Assembly (NCBI GenBank): GCA_007119345.1 | Contig: SKPV01000010.1 | Span: 1-64,000, forward strand | Source of the DNA: Halovivax sp. | Lineage (GTDB): Archaea; Halobacteriota; Halobacteria; Halobacteriales; Natrialbaceae | Reading direction: 5' to 3' | DNA length: 64,000 nucleotides | Shown here: one piece after another, positions 63,694 to 64,000 of the stretch | Layout: each line of letters starts with the position of its first letter | Position numbering within the stretch: position 1 is the stretch's first letter | Position numbers and translations under genes: made by a program | Notes under the pieces: generated by a model | Told to the model about the DNA's origin: nothing | Database searches by the model: none | What the model saw: the letters and a program-made list of their open reading frames with translations, nothing else

Positions 63694-64000
63694 ATGGAAC
63701 CGGCCGTCGTCGCCGAGGGCGTCACGAAGCGGTACGGAGAGTCGGTCGCCCTCGACGGGGTCTCGCTGTCGATCGAGCCGGGCGAGGTGTTCGGACTGAT
63801 CGGTCCCAACGGGGCCGGGAAGACGACGCTCGTTCGCGCGCTGACCGGGACCCTCGCCCCCGACGCGGGCGACGTCCGACTGCTGGGCGTCGACCCGTCG
63901 GGGGTCGACCGCGACCGCATCGGCGTCCTCCCGCAGGCGTTCTCCCCGCCGAATCGGCTGACGGCTCGCGAACTACTGACGTACTACGCCGGCCTCTACC
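63694..64000 (+). CDS. ABC transporter ATP-binding protein (3' end outside window)
   Basis: ATG 63694 opens a frame that runs off the window edge. The visible 102 residues show the start of an ABC ATPase: [20 protein letters not shown], the Walker [20 protein letters not shown], and the Q-loop in [19 protein letters not shown]. This is the exporter/multidrug (CcmA-type) class. Transported substrate unknown. Promoter element cgccttaccc about 28 bp upstream. Confidence 0.9.
   Translation, partial: MEPAVVAEGVTKRYGESVALDGVSLSIEPGEVFGLIGPNGAGKTTLVRALTGTLAPDAGDVRLLGVDPSGVDRDRIGVLPQAFSPPNRLTARELLTYYAGLY

Overview
The window is a GC-rich, gene-dense stretch of a haloarchaeal (class Halobacteria) chromosome. 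The evidence is strongly acidic predicted proteins, PGF-CTERM and HalOD1 domains, F420-dependent oxidoreductases, a thermosome, a geranylgeranyl reductase, and an archaeal promoter style in which an AT-rich TTWA-type box lies about 27 bp before the start codon with little or no leader. I cannot name the genus. No rRNA, tRNA or CRISPR array was found.

Layout. 1-2.3 kb: the end of a repeat-built surface protein (PGF-CTERM), then a badly decayed tyrosine recombinase and a degenerate spacer. 2.3-19.2 kb: a membrane protein with a dead-looking nuclease fold, two metal-dependent or redox enzymes, a frameshifted NmrA-type gene next to its likely HxlR regulator, a bactofilin-like membrane protein, a 1036-residue FAD/Fe-S oxidoreductase, a sugar-nucleotidyltransferase, a Dph6-type ATPase, a DUF373 membrane protein, an S49 peptidase and a HalOD1 protein. 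19.5-31.8 kb: a coiled-coil protein, a GH2-like protein, aconitase, an SDR enzyme, a DHH phosphoesterase, an MFS transporter and an HTTM membrane protein. 31.9-45.9 kb: a GpgS-like glycosyltransferase, Nudix, creatininase plus DAO pair, Hsp20, radical SAM and TRAM proteins, a Cys-cluster protein, an MBL hydrolase, a flavin reductase-like protein, a methyltransferase and a GT2. 46-64 kb: enoyl-CoA hydratase, amidohydrolase, thermosome, SAM hydrolase, hydroxyacyl-CoA dehydrogenase, squalene/phytoene synthase, acyl-CoA dehydrogenase, geranylgeranyl reductase, AI-2E-type permease, a CtaA-like/CtaB fusion, DUF192 lipoprotein, F420 oxidoreductase and the start of an ABC ATPase.

Most genes are single transcription units with their own promoter. 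Tight pairs are 33297/33769, 35524/36285 (overlapping ATGA) and 59311/60779. Functions group loosely into isoprenoid lipid and fatty-acid metabolism (46010, 51943, 53354, 54536, 55906), heme for terminal oxidases (59311), protein folding (37605, 48080) and glycosylation or osmolyte synthesis (13292, 31900, 44237, 45027).

The most unusual property is that many intergenic gaps carry a private short tandem repeat (units of 20-39 bp, 2-6 copies). At several sites the repeat includes copies of the neighbouring gene's 3' end and stop codon. Other points of interest are a leaderless 13-codon upstream ORF before a gene with a near-perfect Shine-Dalgarno site (34484-34556), a decayed integrase, a broken HalOD1 gene and three very small zinc-ribbon proteins.
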